Both the position numbers and the translations under genes were made by a program. A model generated the notes under the pieces. It was given only the letters and a program-made list of their open reading frames with translations, made no database searches and was not told where the DNA came from. Below are positions 24,353 to 36,265 of a DNA stretch of 64,000 nt, piece by piece. Source of the DNA: Pleodorina starrii (Eukaryota > Chlorophyta > Chlorophyceae > Chlamydomonadales > Volvocaceae); contig BRXU01000048.1 of the NCBI GenBank assembly GCA_030267565.1, positions 124,001-188,000 of the forward strand. Reading direction: 5' to 3'. The stretch's first letter is position 1; each line of letters opens with the position of its first letter.

Positions 24353-25219
24353 GGCTTACACAGTCGGCTGCGGTCCAAGCCAAGGCCACCCCAAGTCACG
24401 CTTGATTGAAGAGCCGATGACGCCGATGCCCCGCAACCAAATGTGCGCTGGCCACCGGCGATGTCGCGTTGTTGTTTAAGAGTTTCTAAGCGCAACCAGA
24501 GGTATGCCGCTGGTGCTGAGGGACTCAATCGGAACTTGATGGATGACGCTACTCGATACTCAAGTAGATCAAGGGTGCGGATTGAGTTAAGAATAAACAA
24601 ATGGCTGCGGCTGCAGACAATGCTATGCGCGTCGGCCTCGCTTGCCAAAGCGTCACAAAAGCCGGCGACTGTAAAACTATCACGCCGCCTGCGTGCGCCT
24701 AGCACCGCCAATGCAGCTGACTACTACCCTCAACGAGTTGCAATAACGCATTACCGTGAGCGCGGTAGCCCACAGCGGTAAAATTGTTTGTATCTCGTCC
24801 CATACACCGTACGCTCTTCGCTCGGCCCTTTCGTGCTTTCGAGCCCTCCGGTACGTATTACACATGTTGTTATCGCTAGTCCCACAGCTTCAGACCTAGT
24901 GAAACCTCCTGTCGACTGCCAGGTTGAAGAACGACCGTCTTATCAGCCAGTACATTCCGAACTCTGTGCGCCAGCTCGCTCTTATAGTCTCTGTTGAGAC
25001 ATTGAAGTCGAAATTCAATTGATTACATAGTATATACCACTTACACAATCAGCGGGTGGCTTTGGTGCAGCTGAAACACGCTGCCTAGCGACGGTTGGGC
25101 ACTTGCCCCTCGACCAGCCCTGCCGGTGACACCCCCGGGGACTACGGACGAATCTACTTTAAAAGCCCTCAGCCTATCCAAGCATTGGGCCGGGGGCGGT
25201 AGGCCGCCCAGCAGGGAAC
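24353..25219. other. Bidirectional promoter region, PAM16 / TRIP4
   Basis: 867 bases between two divergent start codons. A TATATA element at about 25031, 190 bases before the TRIP4 ATG, could be a TATA box for the plus-strand gene. Open frames here (24443-24781, 24788-24997) look like chance. Confidence 0.4.
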
Positions 25220-28200
25220 ATGGCTGGCCAGAAGCGCGACGCCAAATGGCTCAAGGAACAGCTCTCTCGGGTGGGTGGGTTTCGTCGCGTCAGAGGGACG
25301 CCCAATCCTAGCGACTCCGATGCGCCGCTACTGGTACGGAATTGGGTTAACGGGCCAAACTCTGAGGCTGCGGGGGTCCAGCCCCTACCGCCACGCCGAC
25401 CGAGTTGCTTTACTGTATACGCCCTCCAGCCCATTTCACGCTCCGTCCCAACGTCTGTACAGGTTCTCGGATGGGACGAGATGATCGTGGAGGCGCTCGT
25501 TGACACGGTGATGCGGGCAGCGGCGCCGGGGGCTGATCGCTCCGAGCTGGATGAGATGGTGCAGGTGGGCCCGGGTCTGTAGGTTTGGGGCTGCAGCTGA
25601 TGCAGCGGGGCGGGGCAGTCGTCGTGGCACGGCGACATGGGATCCCTTGATCGTTAGCCGTTGACCGTTGGCGGTTGTTGACCGTTGCCGTGCTTGCTGC
25701 CGTACAGAACTTCATGGCGGACAGCCCCGCGGGTATCGCCCTCATCAACGATTTCCTGGCGCCGCCGAGCACGGCGGCGTCGGCGGCGCGAGGGTCCGGC
25801 GCCGGCGGCGGCGGCGCTGCCGCTGCCAAGTCGTACGCGGCGTCGGCGTCGTCGTCAAACCCCCCAGCGGCGGCGGCCGCCGCTGGCCGACAGCAGCCCC
25901 AACAGCAACACAGGCAGCAACAACATCAACAACAACAACAGCAGCAGCAACAGCAGCTAAGGCAGCAGCCGCAGCAGCAGCGTCCAAACGCCGGTTCGGC
26001 GGCAGCAGCGAGGACATCGGCGGCCGCCGCAGCCGGCAGTGGCGGCGGCACCTCGGCGGCGGCGGCGGCGGCGGCGAATGACGACGGCGATGATTTCAGT
26101 CGCTTCGTGGTCGACGACCGGGCGGGAGGACCAGGCGGCGGCGGCGGCAGGGCCGGCGGCGGGTCTCGGAGCAAGCCGGGCAGCAGCCGAGACCTGCAGG
26201 TAGATGACATACTGACTGACTGTGAATCGGCTGGCCCTTGTTGTCGTTGGCTGTTGTTGTTGTTGGCGGTAGTTGATCGGCTTTCAGCTTGCAGGCTTAC
26301 GTCATCGAGTCAAGGGGGGTTACGGGGCGATGCCGTAGGGAGCAGGCACGGGATCGGTCAGTAGGGTGTGTGTGGTTTGGAGGGAGGCACCAGCGGAGAG
26401 TGCGTAGAGGGGGGAGGGGCTTTCACAAGTACGGTGGAATCCGCTGCCCGGTACCCCGTCGCCCCTCCCCTCCGATAAACTCGCTGCGATGCGTCTTTCT
26501 TACTCCCTTCCTTTGCCCTGCCCTGCCCTGCCCTGCCCTGCCCTGCCCTGCCCTGCCCTGCTGGCTCCGCAGGCCTTGGAAGCGAGCGCAGTCGGGCCCC
26601 CCGAGGTGCGGTGCGGGGCGGGGCGGGGCTATGGGGTGGCACGGGAGGTGGGGCCAGAGGGGGACTGGGGAAGGGGGGCCAGAGGACAAGGCACACAGGC
26701 GAGGAGGGGGAAGCGTGGTTGGGCGGAGCGGGAGGGACGGGCTGCTCTCGAAAACGCTTGAATCCCACCCGGCGCCCGCCCACTTGCCGCCCACTTTCGC
26801 CCGACTCCCGCCCGGCGCCCGCCCACTTCGCGTCCGGCTCCCGCCCTGTTACGGCTGGTCATTCTTCCTCCGCCCGCTGCCTCACAATTCCCGCCGACCC
26901 CCGGACCCCGCCCGCTGCAGAAGCCGGGCGCTGGAGGAGGGGACGGCGCTGCCGCCGGCGGTGGCGGTGGTGGTGGTGGCAAGGTGCTGGGCATGTTCAA
27001 AGCGGGCGGGAGGATCAAGTCGCCGGCAGGTGCGCACGTGCTGTTGCAAAGGGAGGGACAGGTCCGTCCGATGCCGGCTGCTGCGAGTCGCTTCGCCGCG
27101 GTCGTTTGATACGTGCCAGGCCCTGACCCCCGACCTTGTCCCGCCCTTTTTCCGCCCTCTCTCGGCCCCCACCTCCCCATTGTGTATGTGTGTGTATGTG
27201 GTGTGTGATGTGTGAATGCAGCCAAGCCGGTGGGGGTGCGCGGCCCGGACGGCGGCGCACTGGCACTGGCGGCATCCCTGGAGCGACAGGTGGGGCGGAG
27301 TGGGGAGGGGAGGGGTTGCGGGGGAGGGGGAGGAGGTTTACATTCGAGGGAAGATCGCAGCGGTGGGGCGAAGTCGGCGGGGGGGGGCGAACGACGGGGT
27401 TGGGGAGGAGGGCGGGGCTGATCAACTCCGCGCCGCTCGATTCGGCGCTTTGATCGCACCAGTTGTACGTACGGTGACCAGAGAAGACCCCGCCCCGCCA
27501 CGCCGGGCGGGGCGGGTGGGTCTTGGGGCCTAACCCTCGTATCACGGGGTATGCACTTCACTTCACTTCACTCCGTATCGTTTCGCACCCACGTACGTAT
27601 GCACCCACGTTCTCGGGCTCCGGCCTATCCTCCCGTGGATAATCCCTCCCCAATCCCCAATCCCCACTGCCCCTTCTACCACCCCCACCCCCCCCACCAC
27701 CGCCAACCCCACCACCACCTCAGGTGATCAACTGCCTGGGCTGCGGAAAGATCTACGACTGCCGCTCCGTTACCAACGACATCCTCAGGTTCCTAGGTGC
27801 GTGCCGGAGATAGGGGTATAGCGGTAGGGGTATAGCGATAGGGGTTTCAAAACTGAAAACCAAAAAGCCGCCTCTGGTGGTCTTCAACTCTACATCTGAA
27901 CTGAATTCGCCTCCTGGTCTAAACATTGTTACGTTTCGGGGTTCCCAATTCCCAACTCCTTACAATTCGCCCTCAACTTGCCGCCTCCATCTTGCCCCGG
28001 TCCCATCTTTCCCCGAAATTAGCCTTGTGCGGTGCGGTGCGGTGCGGTGGTTAAAATTCGATCCCAATGGTGCGGTGTGTCGCGGCCACAGACCGAGGCG
28101 GCGTCTGTACCTTTTGCGGCGACACCGTACCGCTGTCGTACAAGGACCGGCGGAAGGCGGCGGAGGCGGCAGCGGAGGCGGTGGAAGCCGCGGCGGCGGC

Positions 28201-31052
28201 GGCGGCGGTGATAGCGCGGGAGGGCGATGGCGGCGGCGGAGGCGCGGCGGGCGGGACGGAGGACGCAGCGACGGCGGCGGCTCGGGCCTTCAAGGTGCGT
28301 GTGCACGTGTGTATGCACGTGCGTGCGTGCATGTGGATAACCCCTCCCACTGGGGTCGCCCTTTCTCCGAAACCCCCGGTACCCGCGCTGCGTGTCTCAT
28401 CAAACTGCCGGAACCGCCCGCCCGCACCCACCCGCCCAACCGTTCCCTCGCCACGGACAGGACCGACTCGTCGAGTACGACAGGAACGCCGCCAAGCGTA
28501 CGACAGTCATTGACGACCAGAGCGACTTTTTCGAGATCGACACCAACGCCTGGCTAACCGACCAGGTTGGGCCGGGGATGGAAGACCGTTGGGTCGTTGC
28601 TGGCGGTTCGTTTTGACGGTTGGGATGGGCCGTTGCGAAACCCGGAAGGCGCAGCTAGTTCCAAGGTTCTGCAAGTGGTGGTGGTGGTTTGTGTTTAGGC
28701 TTCCCGGGTACTTGGGAGGGCAACGGGTTGCCTGATTCCCGGATCACGCCGCACCGCACCGCACGGCGGAGGGCTGGCTGGCTGGCTAGTGGGCCGTACG
28801 GCAGGCACCCGCCGGAAGGCCGGGGACTGCCGTCCCTTTTCTGTTCCTGTTGCCGCCGCCGCTGCCGTCGCCTCTCCCATTGCCGCTGCCGCTACCGCCA
28901 CTCCCCACACTCTTCACACTCCCGTCGCCACGTCGCCGCCGGTCTGTCGCTGCCGCTGCGGTCTCATCTTTACCCCCGCCCAAGACCCACCGCGCCCACC
29001 GCGTGCACCACCGCCACCACCACCCCCAGGAGCGCGAGGAGCTCCGGCGGCGGCGGCGGTTGGAGGAGGAGGCTGAGGCCGCCCGCCGCAAGCGCCTCAC
29101 CGTCACCATCGACCTCATCGGACGCAAGGTGCGACCTCCTGGCGGCGGCTGCGACCTGGCGGCCTGTAACCTGTAGTCTGCGGCCTGTTGTGTAGGCTGC
29201 TGCGGGTGATGTGGGCTGCTGCAGTCTGTGATGTGGCCTGTGAGGGCACTGCGGTCTGCGCGGGCGGGAGGCGGGGGCACTGCCATGAGCGGTTCCTGGA
29301 GCCTCGGAAGCCGGTTTGTTGTGTCTTTGTGATTTATTGGCCACCCTACGCTACCGCAGCGGTCGTTGTTGTGACGTGTGTGTTCTGTGGCGCATTGGCA
29401 CCTCGCGCGGCGCCGAAACCGGGTCCGTACAGGTCGTGCTTGACGAGGACGTGCGGAAGGCGGAGGAGGCGGCGGCGGCCGCTGCAGCCGAGCGCGCCGC
29501 CGCGGCGGCCAAGGCTGCCGCCGCGGCGGAGGCGCTGCGCAACACCGACGGCGACGGCGGCGGCGGGGCGTACGGCAGCGGCGTCTCGTTCAGCGGCAAC
29601 GCCCTGAGTGGCTCGGTGAGAGATTGTTGCCGTACGTACCGTCGTACATGCATGGCCCGGAGACAACCGGTCCTGCTTCCCCCTGTCTCCGTCCCGGTTT
29701 CGAATCTGGCCCTGCTCCTGCTAGCGGTCCTGGTCTCCTGACCCTTGTCCCGTCCGTGGTCCCGGTTTTGATCCTGATCCCGCCCCCCTGCTCCCGTTCC
29801 GGGTTCCGTTTTCCTTCACGGTTCTGAGCTTGACCTTGCTCCTGCTCCCGATCCTGGATGCTCCCGGTCCTGCTCCCGCTCTCCCTTCCCCAGGCTGCTT
29901 CCCACGGCCCCACTGCGGAGCAACTGGCTGCGGCGCTTGACTCACTGCGCAGAATGAAGGCCTCCCTCAACCCCGCGGTGGCAGCCACCGCGGCGCCGCT
30001 GTTCCTGCCCACCGCTGCCACTGGCGGCGGCGCTGCGGCGGGCGGCGCTGCCGCGGCGGGCGGCGCCGGTGGCGGCTCGAAGCGGTTCGGGCCGGCCGGG
30101 GCAGCGCCGGCGGCGGCGGCGGCCGGTGGCGGCGGAGGCGCTGGCGCGGGAGGAGCCAAAGGTACGACAGTACGACATGCCGTGGCAAGCGTGTTGCCGT
30201 TGCGTGAACGGACGGGTACAGTTTGTGGCGCAGGGGCCAGGGGCCAGGGGGCGGGGTGTTGTTTCTGGGGATTGAGGTGACTCGGGGGGCGCCTCTTGAG
30301 AGCCGTACCGTCGTGGGCACATCATGCGTACCGGTAGGTCTGCCCGGGGGAACACATCGCACCGGTGCGCTGCTCCCCGTCGTGGCAAACGCCTCCTGTG
30401 GCGCAGTTTGGCTGGGCTGATTGTCTGGGTAAAACTTGTTCTGGTATGGAGTTACGTGCCAAACCCTACCATGGCCAACACACGTATACCGGTATGTTGT
30501 GGGTGCCTTTGTGCAGTTAAATAGTTTGTATAATTTAACATTTTTGTTGTATACTTGCTTATTTTATTTGTTTGTTTATTTTAATGAAATTAATGTACTG
30601 TATGTAATCGCGACGACCAAATCGAAGGGCCGAATTTCCCGGAGCGAGCCCTTTCCCGCGAGTGCCCCTCGCCTGCATCCCTCCACCCTCCTCCCCCCTC
30701 AAGCGCCCTTCCCTGGCCCTGGCCCAACCCGACCCGTCGCTTTATGCCTTCGGCGAGCCGTGCAGGTGGGCGAGGCGGCGCGTCAGCCGCCGGCCGACCC
30801 ACGGGTCATCAGCCACGCCGCCACGAGCGCGTGCAGCACGACCTGGGCGCGGAATTCGGATTCGACGCCTTCGGAGCGGAGGTGGCGTTGGACGAGCTGA
30901 TGGGAGGGGCGCTACTGGCGGCGGCGGACGAGCAACAGCAGGTGCGTGGCGGAGCCGGCGTAGGTGGTGTTGGTGGCGGCGGCGCCGCCGCCAGCGGGCG
31001 GCCGCGGCTGGGGGCGGAGGGCGCTCCCAGGGTGGGGGCAGTTCGGGCTTGA
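25220..31052 (+). CDS. TRIP4: TRIP4 / activating signal cointegrator 1 (ASC-1)
   Basis: Zinc-finger coactivator and subunit of the ASC-1/RQT complex involved in transcription, alkylation repair and resolving stalled ribosomes. Exons: 25220-25270, 25463-25564, 25708-26199, 26573-26605, 26921-27029, 27222-27289, 27724-27796, 28092-28294, 28461-28565, 29030-29128, 29433-29615, 29894-30161, 30766-31052; about 690 aa. The N-terminal helical domain starts MAGQKRDAKWLKEQLSR. The C2HC5 zinc finger is INCLGCGKIYDC then VCTFCG (Cys 289, 292, 298, 315, 318). The strongest family match is LVEYDRNAAKRTTVIDDQSD, then LTVTIDLIGRK. Ala/Gly-rich inserts lengthen it. It ends at ERVQHDLGAEFGFD, just before where animal TRIP4 begins its ASCH domain, and no ASCH is seen. 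Exons 4 and 5 are the least sure. A donor at CAGCAG|GTGCGT (about 30942) could lead to a different 3' end. Confidence 0.88.
26516..26560 (+). repeat. CCCTG pentanucleotide repeat
   Basis: Nine perfect CCCTG units in TRIP4 intron 3, ending 12 bases before the exon 4 acceptor CCGCAG at 26572. The repeat therefore forms most of the polypyrimidine tract, and its length could affect exon 4 inclusion. Confidence 0.85.
27613..27643 (-). repeat. Dispersed repeat, inverted diverged copy
   Basis: Read on the minus strand it gives ATTATCCACGGGAGGATAGG then CCGGAGCCCGA, matching the repeats at 20395 and 20940 apart from a few extra bases. It lies in TRIP4 intron 6. Confidence 0.5.
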
Positions 31053-32339
31053 AGAAGGAAAGCTCCTCAGGCCCTGACACGTGCGCGCTTTTGCCAGCGG
31101 GCACTTGCCCCGAAACCACTCGGTTTTCGACAACTGAAGAAATAGAGGCGGGGAGGAGCCGGAGGAGCAGGAGGAGGAGCGCGAGGAGGGAAGGCGGAGG
31201 AGCGCAAGGAGGAATTGCAGGCGGAAGATGTTCGTGGAAAAGCTCTTTGTTCTTCTCCTCGAAGAGGAGAAGAGAAACGCTTTGAGATTTGGAGAAGTGT
31301 GCGGCCGCGGAAACGGAACAGAAACGGAACGGAACCAGAACCCGGGAGGCAGGTCAAAGGTTCGTCCGGGTTGCTGTGGTTTGTGGGGGCAGCTGCGCGG
31401 CGCGGCGCGGTGCCTTGGCCCGTTTACACAGGGTAGGCTGGACTGTCAGTCGGGATGTGCGGTTGGCGTCGGCTGTGGGGCGGTTTGTTTGGCGGGTTGT
31501 AGGGGGGGAAGACCTGTGCAGCCGATTCCGGCGCCCCATCCTGTCTCCCGTTCGTCATTGTCCGTCGGTTCGTGACTCTGACGATAAATGTCTGTTGTAT
31601 GGCATTGAGGCGCTCGGCATAGACGCGGGGGTTCGGCAGGGTTCGGCAACCTGGTTACCGTAGTAAACGAACCCGGTTGGTTAGCCAGCGCGTGTGTAAC
31701 TTTGGGCATGTTGGGTGTGCGTCCACATGTGCACACGCGTCGTGCGCATACTAACTTTTTAGGGCCGGAAGCGTTCGACCAATCCTGCCTTGCACCGTCA
31801 TGCGTCATCGTCCTTGGAAACCACGCAGCACCTTGACAGCACCAGGCAGGCTCTTTATCAGGATCATAGCGCACGCGAAAGGAGTCTTGCCTGAAGGCCA
31901 TCGGGCGTGTCAGAAAAGGCAGCGCAGCGAACAGTGACGATTGTTCGCGATCGGATGGCGCATAAATATTATATAAAAGAGTTCAAGTTGGATGAGTAAC
32001 ACGCTTTTGACTTTTTCCCCTGTTAACCCTATAAAATTATCATAACCTAGGGCCCCGTTATGATAATTTTGGGCCCGTCCGTACGCCGGCCGGAATGTTG
32101 CACCAACACATAGTCCATCAGAAAGTTTATTGGTCTGCGAAACTGCGTTACGTGAAGGGCAACCAAATTTATGAGATTAATTAAAATATAACTGGTCATT
32201 TTAAATATAAAACGTTGGCTTCAACGTCCTTACCAGGCGAACAAGCACTGCCCAAGCACAGTAGAGACGCAACGATGCTGTATTCTCAGGGATTGTAGTC
32301 GAGAAAACAACGACATAGCTGCCTCCTGCGGGCGGTTGG
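31053..32339. other. TRIP4 3' region and AlkB promoter
   Basis: A TGTAA at 31695-31699 matches the Chlamydomonas-type polyadenylation signal and could end the TRIP4 transcript. An open frame 31215-31436 (Arg/Glu-rich) may be 3' untranslated sequence or an alternative last exon. From 31940 to 32230 the DNA is AT-rich, with TATAAAAG at 31972-31979, a candidate TATA box for the AlkB gene, about 360 bases before its ATG. Confidence 0.4.
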
Positions 32340-33398
32340 ATGGAAGCACCGGAAGTCGGCGGGTCGCTGCTGCGGCAGGGGGACGGTGCAGCGTGGCAGC
32401 TGCAAGGCGCAACAGCAGCAGCAACCCAAACGACGGCCCCGCGTCCGATGACCGCCAAAGATCTGCTCAGCTACGCTCGGGGGATGGCAGCATGGCTGCC
32501 CGCAGCAGCAGCAGCAACCGCACCGCAGCCGTCGCCAGCGCCGGCGCCAGCGGCCGTCCCCACACACGCCTCCGCCTCCGAGCCCGCGTTGCCAGCGCTG
32601 TTGTGTCAGGCGAACCACGCATCGCTACGCCCCTCGAAGCGCTTCCGAGACGTAAGGCCGCTCTGTTTTCCCCTCTGGCACGGCACGGGCTGTTCGATAA
32701 CTCCGATATGTGTTCGGTCTCGCGCCTTTTCCGCAACTTGCATGTGGCAACCCACCCATCCATGCCCACCATGCGAACCCAAGTGCCCCCAACCTCTCGA
32801 ACGACGCAGGACGGTCCGTACGACATCTGCCCGCCGGACATGGCTCCCTCTACGTCGTACTCTGGCGCAGCCAAGGCACCCTCGCAGCGCCCCGCCGCCG
32901 GCGGCGGCGCGGTCCCCAAGGCCGTGCCAGGGCTGCCGCCGGGTGTCGTTCTGCTCAAGGGCTACCTGTCGTTGGACGAGCAGATCCGCATCGTACGGCA
33001 GATTCGGGAGCTCGGCCTGGGGCCCGGCGGGTTCTATGTGCCGTCGTACAAAACCGGCGGGCGGCTGAACCTGCAGATGATGTGCCTGGGGCTTCACTGG
33101 GAGCCGCGTACGAGCAAGTACGAAGCCGTCCGGTAGGTGTACGATATGGCTGCTCACCGTCTGCCCGCTGCCCACGGGGAATCAGGGATTCATGGTTTCT
33201 TTGAGGGAACGTAGGAACGTACGATCTAAGGAGTTCTGGATTTTTTTGAATGAGAAAACAACGGAATGAGGCATCGGGCGCAGGGGTGCGTAAGCGGTAG
33301 CGATAGCGGAGGAATAGCCGGAAAGAAGGGATGGCGACAGCGGCGACAGTGGCATGTGTGGATAACACGTGCGGTGGCACACTTCCGGAGCATCGGCG

Positions 33399-33436
<38 letters not shown>

Positions 33437-34463
33437 GTGTATGTCATGACTTGGTTAAAATCCATCGAGCCACCTAGCCCTCTCCCTCCCGCGGCTGCTG
33501 TACGGCAGATCTTCCTACGACGGCGCGACGCCGCCGCCCATCCCGCCGTGGTTTGTGGAGCTGTGCCGCCGCTGCCTGGAGGCCGCCTCCGCCGCAGCGG
33601 CCACCGGCGGAGGCGGCGACCGGTCGCGCTTCCCACTGCTCCATCCGGATATTTGCCTGGCCAACTTTTACGAGCGGTCGGGGCGGCTGGGCATGCACCA
33701 GGTAGGCAGGCCAGAACTTGAGGGGGAGAGGAGGGCGGCAGCAGTGGCCAAGTCCCAAGTGTCGGGGCATTGCTCTCCCGAGGTCTCGCGGTCTCGGTGA
33801 CCTGCATCTGTACTACACTCCCGCCCCTGTACGACACGTACGACATGGTTGCAGGACAAGGACGAGATGCCCGACTCGCTGCGCGCGGGGCTGCCGGTGG
33901 TGTCGCTGTCGCTTGGCGACGCGGCGGACTTTCTGTACGGCAGGTGAGACGTGTCGTATGGGAAGGGAGCATCATGTACAACAGCGTGTTCGAGGGGGCT
34001 CCGGTGCGCGGGATGCAGGGCTCAGGGCGAAGCGTGCTCGATCGGCAAGCCGCCCCGCCTGTGTGTGTATTGCGGAGGCGGAGCAGCCTTCAGCATTTCT
34101 GGGCTCTTCTGTTGGAACCCGAAGACCCCAAACGGCGAACCCAAGCCCCACTCCCCGACGCATGCACACGCGCGCGCAAACGCACGCGCACACGCACACG
34201 CACGACGTTAACCCCCAACCGCCAACGTACACCAACGCAGCTCTCGCGACGTGGAGGCGGCTCGCAGCGTGCGGCTGGAGTCGGGTGACCTGCTGGTGTT
34301 CGGGGGCCCGGCCCGCATGATGTTCCACTCTGTGGCCAAGGTGCACCCCAACACGGCGCCGCCGGAGCTGCTGCGCGCCACCGGGCTGAGGCCGGGCCGC
34401 CTCAACCTCACCTTCCGGCAGTACCGGGGGGCGGCGCCAAGCAGCAGCGGGCCGACGTCGTGA
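32340..34463 (+). CDS. AlkB-family Fe(II)/2-oxoglutarate dioxygenase
   Basis: Oxidative demethylase of the AlkB family, which removes methyl groups from nucleic acid bases using Fe(II), O2 and 2-oxoglutarate. Exons 32340-32651, 32810-33132, 33509-33701, 33855-33943, 34241-34463, in phase, give 379 aa. Residues 1-135 are a low-complexity N-terminus with no family match. The catalytic domain begins near VPGLPPGVVLLKGYLS. Substrate-side motifs are GGRLNLQMMCLGLHW and SYDGATPPPIPPWF. The iron ligands are H275 and D277 in MHQDKDEMPD and H335 in MMFHSV. 2-Oxoglutarate-binding arginines are R359 and R365 in RLNLTFRQY. The HQDKDE and NLTFRQ strings resemble bacterial AlkB and the ALKBH1-like plant group more than ALKBH2/3 or ALKBH5. 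Whether the substrate is DNA, tRNA or mRNA cannot be decided here. The start is the only ATG in frame upstream. Confidence 0.87.
33403..33440 (+). repeat. GT dinucleotide repeat
   Basis: Nearly pure GT run with one GC interruption, in AlkB intron 2. Confidence 0.8.
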
Positions 34464-35017
34464 GGAGGTGGCAAGGGCGTCCACGTCAGCGCATCTGGCA
34501 AGGCGGCGGATGGTTGGGCGGGTGGAGGGGCGGATGGATAACGATGTGTGGGTAACGGTGTGCGGGTTCTGTTGATGTTTCTGTTTCGGTCCGCGGTCCG
34601 CCTCGGTCACCTCAGGGTATATCGCTGCATGCGGCCTTCTTCCTCTTTCTCGCCCTTCGATAGATGCGGCGGCGGCGACAGCCACACATGATGCGTGCTT
34701 GCTGGCTGGCTGGCTCCTCTCGCGCATGTCCACGATCGGCTCGCGATCTTGTTCGTTTGTCGGCTTGATCCTGCGTGTGTATTGAGAGCAATCGGGCATT
34801 GGGCATGATGTACGTCGTGATGCATGATACCGGTACACACACCAACACATGCGTGCTGCGGCGGTGCAAGGGCATTGCCGTGCGTCTGTTATCGTTTAGT
34901 TAGGTTAGGGTGCCGAGCCGCTGGTTCCTGGATCCAGGATGTTGGATTCTGAATCCAGGGAATGTGGGTCATGCGGATAGGCCGGCCACAGGAGTGACGA
35001 CAGATGTGTCGATGTGT

Positions 35018-35037
35018 TTTTTAGGGTGTTTTAGGGT
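35018..35037 (+). repeat. Interstitial telomere-like sequence
   Basis: TTTTAGGG, two bases, TTTTAGGG, then TTTG. TTTTAGGG is the Chlamydomonas-type telomere unit, while the related TTTAGGG unit is used by many plants and some volvocines. Two units may be chance or a repair scar. Confidence 0.4.
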
Positions 35038-36251
35038 TTGAAGGAAAACGGATCTGAAGGAAAGGAACAGGATCTGATGAGCGGATCTGATGGCTCGGAG
35101 GGCGTTATTGGGCGCACATGCACACTTGATGCACACTTGACACGTGTTGTGTTGTTTCAGTGGGCTCCAGACTCCGGTACGGCATTGGGTGTCCCGTTGG
35201 ATGGCGTTAAACTGACGCATTCCCTGGAGCTCCTGGAGAGTGACGGGGCCGGTTGGTCGCACTGCCACATGATTTTACGTACAGCCACAGTAGCGGGGCA
35301 GGATGAGGCTTGGGTGGGTGGGGCTGATCGCCGGCCCGGGCTACAGTCATTGCACCGCACCGTCATGGCGTCATGGCACCGCACTTTTCTCATGCCGCAG
35401 ATCTGCAGCGCATTTGCAACAGCACATGGGCTCGGGGTGGGTTACGGGGCGATTTGTCCGGTTTGTCGGGTGGTGTGGCCGCGTATTACGGGTTTACGGC
35501 AGGCGAGGAATAGGTGTTCAAAGGTGGTCGTACTGCCCCCGCTGGGGGCCGCTTGCAGCTGGAGAGGAAAGCTTCTGGCTGAGTACTAGGCAGGGTCAGG
35601 GAGGGTCCGGTGCTGGTGTGTCGCGTGTGGAAGGTACGGCAGGGTTGCCGTGCGCGCGCGCGCCGGTGGTGTTGGTTAATGGCACAGGCCGCGCAGACAG
35701 AGGAGTCTCGCTAGCTGAGCTGCATGGTGCCGCTGTGAAGCCATTTCTCAGTACGCAATAATGTTCTTGTTCTTATAGAGGGCTCGAGACCCTCCGTACC
35801 GATGCAAAGTGTGTTGTCGCCGGGCGGCTCGAGCCTCTCCCAGGACTAGGCGGGGCAGAGCATACCTAAGCCAATTGCCAAAGCAGAGAAGAGAATAGCA
35901 CAGCGGCAAAGGGGCGCGAAGGCAACCATGGTGGGTAGGTTCAAACCCGCAATGCCTTGCGCATTGCCGATTGGTGCACTACGCGTGGCGACGCTATGGT
36001 GGCTGGGGCGTGCTGCGGTCACCATGGATCCTGTCGCGTTTGCGCCAAAGCTGTGGCCTGAGCCCTTCTGTAAGGATAGCTGGCCGCATGGATGCCCCCG
36101 TGTATTTCCCAGCTTGCCAGCCGAAGGTGGCGTGTCTGTACCTTCTCCACACCACTTCGAAAGGTGCCCACTTTCCACTCTGCTTGATCATGTTCAGATG
36201 TCAGGGCTCAGGGGCGCAGAAACACGGAACACGGATAAAAAGACGCAGGTC

Positions 36252-36255
36252 CAAA
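36252..36255 (-). terminator. RNA polymerase III T-run terminator
   Basis: TTTT on the minus strand, 11 bases after the tRNA discriminator base, is the minimal Pol III terminator. Confidence 0.55.
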
Positions 36256-36265
36256 ACAATCACCT

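Larger units (their letters stand above)
34464..36265. other. Intergenic region between AlkB gene and tRNA
   Basis: Holds a telomere-like pair of TTTTAGGG octamers at about 35019-35036 and an open plus-strand frame 35038-35589 (183 aa) that starts inside it. That frame has no recognised motif and no splice support. Overlapping frames at 35846-36332 on both strands are also unsupported. Confidence 0.4.

Noticed and set aside
26292..26360. Alternative TRIP4 exon after TTGCAG reading AYVIESRG
   Set aside because: It has an acceptor but no good in-phase donor. The 33-base exon at 26573 has both sites and keeps phase.
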